Shown here in pieces: positions 34,687-43,359 of a stretch of DNA of 64,000 nt (the stretch's first letter is position 1; every line of letters begins with the position of its first letter). The notes below the pieces were generated by a model. That model did not search any database. It was given only the letters and a program-made list of their open reading frames with translations, and was not told where the DNA came from. The DNA is taken from assembly GCA_002704225.1 (NCBI GenBank), contig PAFU01000035.1, forward strand, positions 56,032 through 120,031, given 5' to 3'. Position numbers and translations under genes: made by a program. This stretch comes from Gammaproteobacteria bacterium. Lineage in GTDB: Bacteria; Pseudomonadota; Gammaproteobacteria; Pseudomonadales; Azotimanducaceae.

Positions 34687-34944
34687 TTGCTCAAAATCAT
34701 CATTGTCCTATTACTGATCTGCGTCATTCTCAGCTTGATGAGTGGCTTGGTGTTTTTGTTTAAAGATACGGGCAAACCGGACAGCCGCCGGCTTTGGTAC
34801 GCTTTGGGGGTAAGAATCACCTTTGCCACCTTATTGGTTTTGGCCATCGGGTACGGATTCTACACCGGTGAGCTGAGAATGGGCCTGAATGCGCCATGGC
34901 ATGGTGCGACACAAGTTGTTCCCCAGGCCACCGACGCGGACTGA
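34687..34944 (+). CDS. DUF2909 twin-transmembrane protein
   Basis: 85 residues with two membrane helices (about 3-25 and 42-60) linked by a short basic loop (KDTGKPDSRRLWYALGVRIT). The family is found next to cytochrome oxidase genes in gammaproteobacteria and is of unknown function; a role in oxidase assembly is plausible. The start is TTG at 34687 with GGAG 9 bases upstream. Followed 12 bp later by a bidirectional terminator. Confidence 0.82.
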   Translation: MLKIIIVLLLICVILSLMSGLVFLFKDTGKPDSRRLWYALGVRITFATLLVLAIGYGFYTGELRMGLNAPWHGATQVVPQATDAD

Positions 34945-34956
34945 CGTCAGAGCAAA

Positions 34957-34980
34957 AAAAAGGGGCTTCCGCCCCTTTTT
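34957..34980. terminator. Bidirectional Rho-independent terminator
   Basis: Stem AAAAAGGGGC / GCCCCTTTTT around a TTCC loop, with A- and T-tracts on both sides. It serves both the rightward DUF2909 gene (stop 34944) and the leftward oxidase operon (ctaE stop 35010). Confidence 0.93.
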
Positions 34981-35009
34981 GATTTCGCCCTGAGGGCGCC
35001 TAACCCTGT

Positions 35010-35936
35010 CTAAACAACATAGACAAAGATAAATAAGCCAACCCACACCACGTCAACAAAGTGCCAGTACCAACTGGACGCTTCAAACCCAAAGCAGTCG
35101 TTCTCTGAGAAATGCCCCTTCATGGCTCGGAACAGCTGGATCAGCAGCATGAACGTGCCTAGGGTCACGTGGAATCCGTGAAAGCCCGTCAAAATGAAGA
35201 ATGTTGAACCGTAGATTCCGCTACCCAACGTCAGCCCTAGATCGTTATAGGCGTGCACATACTCCGCTACCTGAAGCACCAAGAAGATCGCGCCGAGCAG
35301 AACCGTCAGGGCCAACCACCCAATCAGCTTGTTGCGATTTTGCGCTTTAATCGCGTCGTGAGCAAAATGCACGGTGACGCTCGAGGTCAATAGAATCACG
35401 GTGTTATAGAACGGCAGATAGGCGCTCCATGCACTGACGTCGGTGACCCCCGGAGCCTCCATGCTCTGAATCGGATTCACAAACAAGTCCGGGTTGGGGT
35501 TTTGCACGACAGGCCATGCCGATTCAAACGCTGGCCACAGGTAATTCGTGATGCCCTTATCCCCTTCTCCGCCCAACCAAGGTACGACAAAGGATCGGAC
35601 GTAAAACAACGCGCCGAAAAATGCGGCGAAGAACATGACTTCGGAGAAGATGAACCAACCCATACCCCAAACGTAGCTGCGCTTGAGCGATTCGTTGTTG
35701 AGGCCAGCCGTATTTTCTTCCACAACCTTCGCGAACCAACTGTAAAGCACCAAGGCCACGATCACGAATCCAACCGTTGATTGCGTTGCGTCCCCTGTGC
35801 CACCTGCACTGACGTCGTTCAGCCAACCCGCAAGGCCGGTAACCGTGAGCATCAGCCCAAAGGCCAAAAACACCGGGTACCATCCAGAGTCTGGTACGTA
35901 ATAAATCGACTTGTCGACTTCTGCCGAATTAGCCAT
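35010..35936 (-). CDS. ctaE: Cytochrome c oxidase subunit III
   Basis: 308 residues with seven membrane helices. Conserved segments include SYVWGMGWFIFSEVMFFAAFFGALFYVRSF in parts at residues 85-115, STFFILTGFHGFHVTLGT and the C-terminal SSWYWHFVDVVWVGLF. The glutamate after WFIFSE is the conserved lipid- and proton-related residue. The insert between helices (VVPWLGGEGDKGITNYLWPAF) is somewhat long, as in other gammaproteobacteria. Last gene of the oxidase operon before the terminator at 34957. Confidence 0.96.
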   Translation of the reverse strand: MANSAEVDKSIYYVPDSGWYPVFLAFGLMLTVTGLAGWLNDVSAGGTGDATQSTVGFVIVALVLYSWFAKVVEENTAGLNNESLKRSYVWGMGWFIFSEVMFFAAFFGALFYVRSFVVPWLGGEGDKGITNYLWPAFESAWPVVQNPNPDLFVNPIQSMEAPGVTDVSAWSAYLPFYNTVILLTSSVTVHFAHDAIKAQNRNKLIGWLALTVLLGAIFLVLQVAEYVHAYNDLGLTLGSGIYGSTFFILTGFHGFHVTLGTFMLLIQLFRAMKGHFSENDCFGFEASSWYWHFVDVVWVGLFIFVYVV

Positions 35937-35962
35937 GAGATTCCTCCACTAAAGAACTGTTA

Positions 35963-36562
35963 TTAACCGCCGGCCGCCGGCAGTTGATCTTGTAGGCCAC
36001 TCCCTTGGACGGCCGAGATATCCACGCGGTCAGTAATGTCAAAAAGCGCGTAGCTCAAATTGATTGAGCCAACGTTTTTCGGCAATTCTCTGCCCACTAT
36101 AAAACGCATCGGCATTTCCACTTCTTCGCCAGGCTGCAACAGTTGCTGTTCAAAGCAAAAGCATTCTGTCTTGTGAAAAAACTCGGTGGCAGAAACTGGC
36201 ACAAGCGATGGTATCGCTTGGGCGACCATGGGTTTATTCGTCGTGTTTTTTACGTAAAACCTGACGGTTTTCGCTTGCCCGGGGTGGACCCTCACCGCAC
36301 CCTGACCAGACCAAAACTCCCATGGCATTCCTTCGTTCGTATTCGTCAAAAAATTGACTTTGACTAACCTAGACCGATCAGGCTCAGCACTGGCTTCATC
36401 AAAAACGTAGGGGCCGCCTGTCTTACCGTTCAGCCCCGTCACTTCACAGAACAAGTCATACAGCGGGACCAGCGCAAACGCGAAGCCGCACATGCCTAGC
36501 ACAATCAAGGACAGCTTTTTCACTGTCCTTTTGATTTCCGCTTGTTGAGTTTGTTCCGTCAT
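35963..36562 (-). CDS. ctaG: Cytochrome c oxidase assembly protein CtaG (Cox11 family)
   Basis: 199 residues: an N-terminal membrane helix (about 16-35, VPLYDLFCEVTG at its end) and a periplasmic immunoglobulin-like domain with the copper-binding Cys-Phe-Cys in KTECFCFEQQ, preceded by the conserved LVPVSATEFFHK. It delivers CuB to subunit I. Sits between ctaD and ctaE with gaps of 12 and 26 bp, the normal order. Confidence 0.95.
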   Translation of the reverse strand: MTEQTQQAEIKRTVKKLSLIVLGMCGFAFALVPLYDLFCEVTGLNGKTGGPYVFDEASAEPDRSRLVKVNFLTNTNEGMPWEFWSGQGAVRVHPGQAKTVRFYVKNTTNKPMVAQAIPSLVPVSATEFFHKTECFCFEQQLLQPGEEVEMPMRFIVGRELPKNVGSINLSYALFDITDRVDISAVQGSGLQDQLPAAGG

Positions 36563-36574
36563 GGTTCTTCGGCT

Positions 36575-38179
36575 TTAACCGAGCACCTCTTCATCTTTCA
36601 CCACCGGCGGGTGAGTGAATGAGTGGTAAGGCGCAGGAGAAGGCAATGTCCATTCCAAGCCTTTCGCCCCTTCCCAAGAGCGATCGGCTGCTGGCTGACC
36701 AGAGCGAATCGACTTGATGATCACGTACAGGAAGAACACCTGGGACAGACCAAAGATGAAAGCGCCAACGCTTGAAATCATGTTGAAGTCAGCAAACTGC
36801 AAAGGATAGTCAGGAATACGACGTGGCATACCCGCGAGGCCTGAAAAGTGCTGGGGGAAGAACGTTACGTTAACGCCGACAAAGGACAGCCAGAAATGGA
36901 TTTTACCCAGGGTCTCGTCGTACATCTTGCCGGTCCACTTAGGGAACCAGAAGTAGACCGCTGCGATGATTGAGAACAACGCCCCGGGAACCAGTACGTA
37001 ATGGAAGTGAGCAACCACAAAGTACGTGTCGTGATACTGATAATCCACCGGCGTAATGGCCAACATCAAGCCTGAGAATCCGCCCATCGTGAAGAGCACG
37101 ACGAAGGCGATGGCAAACAACATCGGGGTTTCAAAGGTCATCGATCCACGCCACATGGTGGAGATCCAGTTGAATACCTTCACGCCAGTCGGCACCGCAA
37201 TCAGCATGGTGCTGTACATAAAGAACAGTTGACCTGCCAATGGCATACCGACCGTAAACATGTGATGCGCCCATACGATGAACGATAAGAACGCGATGGA
37301 TGCGACGGCGTATACCATCGAGGTGTAGCCGAACAATCGCTTCCGAGCAAAAGCCGGAATAATATGCGAGACAATACCGAATGCGGGCAAGATCATGATG
37401 TACACCTCAGGGTGCCCGAAGAACCAGAAGATGTGCTGGAACATCACCGGGTCACCACCACCTGCTGCATTGAAGAAGCTGGTGCCGAAGTGAATATCGA
37501 ACAACATCATCGTCACCGCACCGGCAAGCACCGGCATTACCGCAATCAGCAAATAAGCCGTGATCAGCCATGTCCAGACGAACATCGGCATTTTCATCAG
37601 CGTCATGCCGGGCGCGCGCATGTTCAGAATGGTCGCGATGATGTTGATGCTGCCCATAATGGATGAAGCGCCCATCAAGTGTACGGCGAAAATGAAATAC
37701 GTGACCGAAGGCGGCGCGTAGGTCGTAGACAACGGTGCGTAGAACGTCCAACCAAAGTTTGGACCGCCGCCTTCCATGAACAGGGTTGAAATCATCATGC
37801 CGAAGGCAAAGGGCAATATCCAAAACGACAGGTTGTTCATACGCGGCAAAGCCATGTCCGGCGCACCGACCTGCATCGGAATCAACCAGTTAGCCAAACC
37901 GACGAAGGCCGGCATGATGGCCCCGAAAACCATAATCAATCCGTGATTGGTCGTCATTTGGTTGAAGAACTCTGGCTGCACAAACTGCAAGCCGGGCTGG
38001 AACAATTCCGCTCGGATCACTAGGGCTAACACCCCGCCGACCAAAAACATTGCGAAACTGAACCAAAGGTACAGCGTACCAATGTCTTTGTGATTGGTGG
38101 TAAACAGCCAGCGCTTCAGACCCTTGGCAGGCCCATGGGCGTGGTCGTCGTGATGATCTGCGTGAATAACTTCGCTCAT
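36575..38179 (-). CDS. ctaD: Cytochrome c oxidase subunit I (aa3-type)
   Basis: 534 residues with twelve membrane helices. Haem a and a3 ligands and the CuB site are recognisable: TTNHGLIMVFG, WFFGHPEVYIMILPAFG (Glu of the D-channel and the His-Tyr cross-link, so an A1-type oxidase), WAHHMFTVGMPL and FVVAHFHYVLVPG. The C-terminus carries the SPAPYHSFTHPPVV segment shared with alpha- and gammaproteobacterial enzymes. It lies 9 bp after ctaC. Catalyses oxygen reduction coupled to proton pumping. Confidence 0.98.
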   Translation of the reverse strand: MSEVIHADHHDDHAHGPAKGLKRWLFTTNHKDIGTLYLWFSFAMFLVGGVLALVIRAELFQPGLQFVQPEFFNQMTTNHGLIMVFGAIMPAFVGLANWLIPMQVGAPDMALPRMNNLSFWILPFAFGMMISTLFMEGGGPNFGWTFYAPLSTTYAPPSVTYFIFAVHLMGASSIMGSINIIATILNMRAPGMTLMKMPMFVWTWLITAYLLIAVMPVLAGAVTMMLFDIHFGTSFFNAAGGGDPVMFQHIFWFFGHPEVYIMILPAFGIVSHIIPAFARKRLFGYTSMVYAVASIAFLSFIVWAHHMFTVGMPLAGQLFFMYSTMLIAVPTGVKVFNWISTMWRGSMTFETPMLFAIAFVVLFTMGGFSGLMLAITPVDYQYHDTYFVVAHFHYVLVPGALFSIIAAVYFWFPKWTGKMYDETLGKIHFWLSFVGVNVTFFPQHFSGLAGMPRRIPDYPLQFADFNMISSVGAFIFGLSQVFFLYVIIKSIRSGQPAADRSWEGAKGLEWTLPSPAPYHSFTHPPVVKDEEVLG

Positions 38180-38188
38180 GACTATTCC

Positions 38189-39343
38189 TTACTGACCGTT
38201 AGATAAATTGATGACATCCTGAGGCTGCGACATATCGCCAACATCGTTGCCGAAGGCATGTCGCTGATAATGAACTACCGATGCTAGCTGGGCGGGATCA
38301 AGCTGCCGACCGAAGGCCTGCATCGCTGTTCCTGGCACGCCGTTAATCACCAGTTTTAGGTGATCATCCCGAGGACCGACGGCTACAGCAGAACCCGCAA
38401 TTGCCGGGAATACTGGCGCGACACCCTCACCGTTCGCCATATGGCAAGAAGAACAGTAGGTGCCATACACGGTTTCGCCCTGAGCCATTAACTCTTCGTG
38501 CGTCAGTGTCTCGCCAAAGCTTTCTTGGCGAACCAATTCCGACGAAACCTGTGAGGCGTACCACGCATCGAATTCTGCTTCAGGCAACACCTCAACAACA
38601 ATCGGCATAAAGCCGTGGTCTTTGCCGCACAGCTCCGTGCACTGGCCTCGATAGATTCCCGGCTCTTCTACGATTGTCCAAAGTTCGTTCAACATGCCTG
38701 GTACCGCATCTCGCTTGATGCCAAAGTCTGGTACCCACCATGCGTGAATGACATCCTCAGCAGTGATCAAGAAACGCACCTTGCGGTTGGTGGGAATCCG
38801 CAGATGCTCGTCCACTTGCAGTAAGTAGTTGTCGTCTTTCACCGATTGGTTATAGATCTCTTCTCTTGGAGTCGACATTACGGAGAAGAACGACAGCGTG
38901 TTGTTGTAGTCCTCGTCCAGATATTTGTACTGCCACTTCCACTGGTAACCGCGCACTTCGATGGACATATCCTCACCACCGGTATCGTACATCGCTACCA
39001 ATACCTGAGTTGCCGGGACCGCCATCACGATCAAAATCAGCGTTGGAACGATTGTCCAAGCCAGCTCTAACCGGGTACTTTCATGAAACGTTGCTGCCTC
39101 AACACCCTTAGATTTGCGGTGGTTAAAAACCGACCAGAACAACACGCCAAATACCAGCACGCCAATTGCAACGCAGATCAAAAAGATGGTCATGTGCAAG
39201 TCGTATACCTGGCGGCTGATGTCTGTGACCCCAACGCGGAGGTTCAGCTCATCGGCGGCGGCGGCACCGCTCAAAAGTAGTGACGCCATTCCAACCATCG
39301 TGCGCCAAAGCTTATGTTTTATTTTGCAAAGCTGGTTATTCAT
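38189..39343 (-). CDS. ctaC: Cytochrome c oxidase subunit II with fused cytochrome c domain
   Basis: 384 residues: signal peptide/first helix, a second membrane hairpin (IFLICVAIGVLVFGVLFW and IVPTLILIVMAVPA), a cupredoxin domain with the CuA ligands (VIHAWW, GQCTELCGKDHGFM), then a C-terminal class-I cytochrome c domain with haem site Cys297-Ser-Ser-Cys300-His301. This makes the enzyme caa3-like, able to take electrons directly from soluble cytochromes such as the c4 and c5 proteins encoded nearby. First gene of the ctaC-D-G-E operon. Confidence 0.96.
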   Translation of the reverse strand: MNNQLCKIKHKLWRTMVGMASLLLSGAAAADELNLRVGVTDISRQVYDLHMTIFLICVAIGVLVFGVLFWSVFNHRKSKGVEAATFHESTRLELAWTIVPTLILIVMAVPATQVLVAMYDTGGEDMSIEVRGYQWKWQYKYLDEDYNNTLSFFSVMSTPREEIYNQSVKDDNYLLQVDEHLRIPTNRKVRFLITAEDVIHAWWVPDFGIKRDAVPGMLNELWTIVEEPGIYRGQCTELCGKDHGFMPIVVEVLPEAEFDAWYASQVSSELVRQESFGETLTHEELMAQGETVYGTYCSSCHMANGEGVAPVFPAIAGSAVAVGPRDDHLKLVINGVPGTAMQAFGRQLDPAQLASVVHYQRHAFGNDVGDMSQPQDVINLSNGQ

Positions 39344-39434
39344 TCTGCTGTGTCTCTCTACCTTAGTTCGCGGTGCCTTAATCTTCAGCCCCGTGTTATT
39401 CGCCTACACGAAGCCCTTTCTGTTCGTCGTGATC

Positions 39435-39518
39435 TCAGTGCATCTTTCTGAGGACGCCATCAACCCAGTTCGCAAGCCGCGCAAAAGTCTGCGCAAGTTC
39501 AAACCTTGCCAAACGCAT
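39435..39518 (-). CDS. Possible 27-residue leader peptide upstream of the oxidase operon
   Basis: An ATG with AAGAG 4-5 bases upstream opens a frame of 27 codons ending TGA, 91 bp before ctaC. The peptide starts MRLARFELAQ, has a central RLANWVDGVL amphipathic helix and ends KMH. It lies within the predicted long leader of the oxidase mRNA. It is too short to judge coding potential, and I do not recognise it; it could be a leader peptide, a small membrane-associated protein, or chance. Confidence 0.3.
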   Translation of the reverse strand: MRLARFELAQTFARLANWVDGVLRKMH

Positions 39519-39554
39519 GTTTCTCTTTAGCGATATTGGGAGATCACTTAATGT

Positions 39555-39578
39555 CAGTGGCCGAACTCGGCATCACTG
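39555..39578. repeat. Near-perfect 24-bp palindrome in the oxidase leader
   Basis: Nested arms CAGTG (39555-39559) with CACTG (39574-39578), and GCCGA (39560-39564) with TCGGC (39567-39571), broken only by AT on one side. It lies about 210 bp upstream of ctaC, downstream of the predicted promoter. It could be a regulator operator or an RNA hairpin. The rest of the 39344-39799 gap shows no gene other than the small peptide noted. Confidence 0.45.
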
Positions 39579-39712
39579 CCGTTCTTCTCAGCCGAAACCG
39601 CAACGTGTTGTTCTGATTCGGTCCCTTCTCTTTCCGAAACGACCAAATTGTCGCGGCTGCCGGCCCGTTAGGCCGACTGCTTCCATGAATCGACTCATGA
39701 GGAAGCGGCAGA

Positions 39713-39740
39713 ATTATAGCAGCCAATGACTGATCGGCAA
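39713..39740 (-). promoter_or_regulatory. Sigma-70 promoter for the cytochrome oxidase operon
   Basis: On the minus strand, -35 TTGCCG (39740-39735) and -10 TATAAT (39718-39713) are separated by 16 bp. The predicted start is near 39706, giving a leader of about 360 nt before ctaC. An imperfect hairpin with GCTTCC/GGAAGC arms (39666-39710) would form at the very 5' end of the transcript. Confidence 0.6.
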
Positions 39741-39799
39741 CTCGTTAGGCACAGAAAACTTGGACAATTCCAATTATTTACGACGCGTTCCTCGTTCGC

Positions 39800-40093
39800 T
39801 TAGGAGGACTTTGGCCGACCCGGGTCAATGATCTTCACTGTCTCTACCTTTGTGGTCGTTTGCCGACTTTTTTCATAGCGCGCCCGTGGCAACGGGGCGA
39901 TCACGGCCGCTTGATCGGGGTCCAAGCGTTCAGTGAAACCACAGGACACGCAGCGCCGTCGAATCGTTTCGGTGGCCATTTCACCGGAACCTCCCGGTTC
40001 AAACGCTTCAGTCACGGCTTCAATCACAGTCCGGTCCACCGCCTGACATGAAGGGCATACCGCTCCAGAGATAAAGCGCTTTGTTTGTGACAT
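39800..40093 (-). CDS. yheV: YheV-family putative zinc-ribbon protein
   Basis: 97 residues. The N-terminal RFISGAVCPSCQAVD and the later RRCVSCGFTER form a four-cysteine zinc ribbon (Cys13, Cys16, Cys48, Cys51), the arrangement of the YheV family (TIGR02443-type). The C-terminal tail is basic and unstructured and longer than in E. coli YheV. Function unknown; possibly nucleic-acid or ribosome related. Lies 58 bp after aroE on the same strand. Confidence 0.82.
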   Translation of the reverse strand: MSQTKRFISGAVCPSCQAVDRTVIEAVTEAFEPGGSGEMATETIRRRCVSCGFTERLDPDQAAVIAPLPRARYEKSRQTTTKVETVKIIDPGRPKSS

Positions 40094-40151
40094 TCTGTTG
40101 CTCCTAGGTTTTCTGGCGCGGCCGGTTACTGCGGTCGGCAGTCGCGTTCAT

Positions 40152-41018
40152 CTAGCGTGTTTTGCGCCGCAAACTTTCATACACAGGCCCAGTGTCTGGA
40201 CGATGGCCCAACCATATGCGGTAGCTCTCAGCGGCCTGCTCCACCAACATTCCCAAGCCGTCCGCACTTAAACGAGCGCCTTGTGCCGCAGCCCAACGGG
40301 CAAATTGCGCTTGCTCTCCATAGCTGAGGTCGTAACACAGACGGCCCGCGACAAGGGCGGGTGACAGACTCTGCAACCCCTCAGGCGGAGCCTCCCTGGC
40401 TGTGTCGTTTTGGTTCAAGCCAGTAGACGTGCTGTTCACGATCAATTGTATCTCCGGCAAATCGCCTGTCAGCTGATCGAACCCTACAGCGTCAATCCGA
40501 TCAGGATAGTTGTGCTCGAATTGCTGGACCAACGCCTGGGCGTTTGCAAGGGTTCGGTTCGCTATACGAACTTTCGCGATTCCAGCATCGAACAAAGGCT
40601 GGATAATGCCCCGACATGCACCGCCGGCGCCCAAAATCAGAGCATTCAAGCCACCAAGCGAAGCGCCGTGACGCAGCTGAATATCACGCACCATGCCTAT
40701 ACCGTCCGTGTTGTAGCCAACAACGTCACCGCCTTGCAAGGCAAGCGTATTCACCGCACCAGCCGCTGCAGCCAGCGTGTCCAACCGATCCGCGAATGCG
40801 TAGGCATCGCCCTTAAAAGGAACCGTGACGTTCAGACCGACCCCGCCTTGCTGAAAAAAAGCAGTAGCACCGGCTCTAAAGTCACCCCGATCGAATAAGT
40901 AACGCTGATACACGATGTCATGGCCTAGCGACGCAGCAAAGGCTTGATGAATGTCCGGCGACAACGAATGTGCAATCGGATTCCCCGCTACTCCCAACGT
41001 ATGCACAGTCTGACTCAT
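40152..41018 (-). CDS. aroE: Shikimate dehydrogenase (NADP+)
   Basis: 288 residues. Substrate-binding N-terminal domain with NPIAHSLSPDIHQAF and the catalytic Lys69 in NVTVPFKGDAYAF, then YNTDGIGMVRD (catalytic Asp) and a Rossmann domain with LGAGGACRGI. The NRT motif (IANRTLANA) for NADP phosphate is present. It reduces dehydroshikimate in aromatic amino-acid synthesis. Its ATG overlaps the tsaC stop by 4 bases, so purE-tsaC-aroE form a coupled operon. Confidence 0.96.
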   Translation of the reverse strand: MSQTVHTLGVAGNPIAHSLSPDIHQAFAASLGHDIVYQRYLFDRGDFRAGATAFFQQGGVGLNVTVPFKGDAYAFADRLDTLAAAAGAVNTLALQGGDVVGYNTDGIGMVRDIQLRHGASLGGLNALILGAGGACRGIIQPLFDAGIAKVRIANRTLANAQALVQQFEHNYPDRIDAVGFDQLTGDLPEIQLIVNSTSTGLNQNDTAREAPPEGLQSLSPALVAGRLCYDLSYGEQAQFARWAAAQGARLSADGLGMLVEQAAESYRIWLGHRPDTGPVYESLRRKTR

Positions 41019-41566
41019 TGCGCCGCCTCTCTAATCACAGTGCCGTCGAGGTCGATTATGGCGCTGGCACCGGTGTAGCCGGCAGTCTGTCCGGGCACCA
41101 CAAGGTCAACTTCCGTATGGAACAGCGCCTTTGCTTGGGAGTACTGCAGTACCGGCGGTTCACCGGCACGGTTCAGCGACGTGGATACCAGTGACCCACC
41201 AAAAGCCGCAGCTATTTCTCGAGCTTGGGTGTGGTCGGGTACACGACACGCGACCGTCTGATGTTGTCCCCGTATCGATTGCGGATAGGCATCACCGGGT
41301 AAAAGCCAGGTCACATGGCCAGGCCAGCTGGCTTCGACTCGAGCCCGCAGATCGGGCTCCATGGCGGCCAGCGTATTGTCAAACGTATCTGAGGATGCGC
41401 CGATGAGTAGCATGCCTTTGGCGGCCTCCCGTCCTTTGATCGTCAAAATACGATCCACCGCTTTGCGGTTGAATGGGTCACAGGCAAGACCCCATACGCC
41501 TTCAGTTGCGTGAGCAATGACGCCCCCTGCCTTGAGGCAGACAGCGGCATTGACCACATCTGTCAC
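41015..41566 (-). CDS. tsaC: Threonylcarbamoyl-AMP synthase TsaC (YrdC family)
   Basis: 183 residues, the short TsaC form without the Sua5 domain. The conserved GGVIAHATEGVWGLACDP segment, the Lys/Arg site IKGREAAKGM and SLVSTSLNRAGEPP are present. It makes the threonylcarbamoyl-AMP used for t6A37 in tRNA. The start is GTG overlapping the purE stop codon (GTGA). The tsaC-aroE pairing is standard in gammaproteobacteria. Confidence 0.94.
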   Translation of the reverse strand: MTDVVNAAVCLKAGGVIAHATEGVWGLACDPFNRKAVDRILTIKGREAAKGMLLIGASSDTFDNTLAAMEPDLRARVEASWPGHVTWLLPGDAYPQSIRGQHQTVACRVPDHTQAREIAAAFGGSLVSTSLNRAGEPPVLQYSQAKALFHTEVDLVVPGQTAGYTGASAIIDLDGTVIREAAQ

Positions 41567-42063
41567 GACTTTAGCGAAGCTTGAACCGACTCATTTTGAG
41601 CCTCGACTTTGGCCCGATTGTCGCTGCGATCTTGGACGACCGTTTGATGCAAGGCGTCATCGGCTACCGCGAGGATTTGCGCAGCGAGATAGGCAGCGTT
41701 CTTCGCTCCTGCCTTACCCACGGCTACTGTCGCCACGGGGATTCCACCAGGCATCTGCACGGTGGAAAGCAAGGCGTCGAAACCTTGGAGAGGGCCACTA
41801 TCGATGGGCACGCCAATGACTGGGCGTTGGGTATGCGCGGCGACGGCACCCGCCAAGTGAGCGGCCATGCCAGCAGCACAGATAAATACCCGACAGCCAC
41901 GGTCTTCCGCGTCTTGCACGTAGGTTTGAGTGCCCGCGGGTGTTCGGTGAGCACTTGTCACCTTCACTTCATAACGTATACCCAATGTTTCTAACATTGA
42001 CGTTGTTGATTGCATGACAGGCCAATCGGACTCAGATCCCATTAATACGGCAACCCAGCTCAT
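41563..42063 (-). CDS. purE: N5-carboxyaminoimidazole ribonucleotide mutase PurE
   Basis: 166 residues, class-I PurE. Phosphate-binding [10 protein letters not shown] at the N-terminus, [27 protein letters not shown] and [23 protein letters not shown] are all diagnostic. It catalyses the carboxylate shift in purine synthesis. ATG 42063 has GGAG 6 bases upstream; an upstream start at 42150 overlaps dprA and is rejected. purK is not adjacent, so the partner must be elsewhere. The C-terminal tail of about 15 residues is rich in Gln, Asn and Ser and is unusual. Confidence 0.95.
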   Translation of the reverse strand: MSWVAVLMGSESDWPVMQSTTSMLETLGIRYEVKVTSAHRTPAGTQTYVQDAEDRGCRVFICAAGMAAHLAGAVAAHTQRPVIGVPIDSGPLQGFDALLSTVQMPGGIPVATVAVGKAGAKNAAYLAAQILAVADDALHQTVVQDRSDNRAKVEAQNESVQASLKS

Positions 42064-42080
42064 TTCTTTCTCCGGCGTTG

Positions 42081-43226
42081 TTAAAGCAGGCGAATATACC
42101 CGTCGGGCCCGTGTCGGACAAACCCGGAAAGCTGTAATTGCATCAAACATTGACTCACGCGCTGTGGATCTCGATCAATCAGCACGGCAATTTCGTCTAA
42201 TTGACGCGGTTTCGCTGCGATCGCATCGAGAATCTGTACTGACGCCTCATCCAGCGGCGACGACAAATCAGCGATGGCGCGTTCGCCAGGGGTTGGTGTC
42301 GGCTCAGGCAATCCCATCTCTTCGGCAATCTCTTCCACGCAGGTCACCAAGGCCGCCCCTTGGCGAATCATTCGGTGACACCCTGCGCTTAGAGGGCTCC
42401 GCGCGGGGCCGGGCACTGCGCACAGGTCTCTCCCCTGCTCTAGTGCGAGTCGCGCGGTAATCAAAGAGCCACTTTTCACGCTTGCTTCAACCAACACCGT
42501 CACTTCGGAAACGCCGCTGATGAGTCGATTGCGCTCAGGAAACTGATACGGCCGAGGCGTCATCCCCGGGGGATACTCCGACATCAGCAGCCCGCCCGCA
42601 CTCAGAATAGCCTTTGCCAGTCCACGATTCTGTTCTGGATACAGGTGCCCAAAACCCGAACCCAACACAGCGACGGTTTTGCCGCCGGGCGCCGTTAAGG
42701 TGCCACGATGCGCCGCAGCATCAATACCTACAGCCAAGCCACTGACCACGGTACAGCTACGCGCCACCAATCCAGCGGCCAAACTGCGCGCTATAGCGCG
42801 TCCTGACTCAGTACTTTTACGGGCACCAACCAAGGCAACACTGCGTTGCTCCAACACCGCCAAATCACCGAGGCAAAAAAGAACCAGTGGGGGGTCTGGG
42901 ATGTGTTTCAGCAATTCCGGGTATGCCGAGTCATAAAAACCGATCGCGAAGAAATCAGCGATCCCCAAGTCCCGAGGTACGGCCTTAGCCTCGCTAAAAC
43001 GTGTTAGTGCCGTTTTGCGCCGATAACCATCATCAGGTTTGCCTGCGGTTTGCAACAATTCCACTGGAGAAGACGCGTCCGCCAACCATGCTGAAAGGAT
43101 CTGGCGGGACCAGCCTGACAACAAAACGCAGAGGCGCAGGGTAACGGGGCTGCATTGAAACGATACGGATGCATCGGCCTGCAACCACCCGGTCGAATTT
43201 TTCATCGGCGTACGCCCGAACAACAT
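42081..43226 (-). CDS. dprA: DNA-processing protein DprA (Smf)
   Basis: 381 residues. The Rossmann-like DprA domain contains SVALVGARKSTESGRAIARSLA, VVSGLAVGIDAAAHRG, VAVLGSGFGHLYPEQNRGLA, SEYPPGMTP and PYQFPERNRLISG. The C-terminal winged-helix (DprA_WH) domain is present from about residue 320. It loads RecA onto incoming single-stranded DNA in transformation. The N-terminal SAM-like domain is weakly conserved, and an in-frame ATG at 43205 could be the start instead. Lies 17 bp before purE and is divergent from def. Confidence 0.93.
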   Translation of the reverse strand: MLFGRTPMKNSTGWLQADASVSFQCSPVTLRLCVLLSGWSRQILSAWLADASSPVELLQTAGKPDDGYRRKTALTRFSEAKAVPRDLGIADFFAIGFYDSAYPELLKHIPDPPLVLFCLGDLAVLEQRSVALVGARKSTESGRAIARSLAAGLVARSCTVVSGLAVGIDAAAHRGTLTAPGGKTVAVLGSGFGHLYPEQNRGLAKAILSAGGLLMSEYPPGMTPRPYQFPERNRLISGVSEVTVLVEASVKSGSLITARLALEQGRDLCAVPGPARSPLSAGCHRMIRQGAALVTCVEEIAEEMGLPEPTPTPGERAIADLSSPLDEASVQILDAIAAKPRQLDEIAVLIDRDPQRVSQCLMQLQLSGFVRHGPDGYIRLL

Positions 43227-43359
43227 CTGTGACCGTTTTATACCGCCAGAGTTGACGCTTTGGGTATCACCAAAGTCTTCAATGTCTGTGCGAGATTTCT
43301 CGCTGAAGCGCTATACTGCCGCCCTTTCGACACGGCAGCGCTCGTAACTACCACAAACT

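Noticed and set aside
41563..42150. Long PurE starting at 42150
   Set aside because: The extra 29 residues overlap dprA and lack a ribosome site; ATG 42063 has GGAG and the family start.
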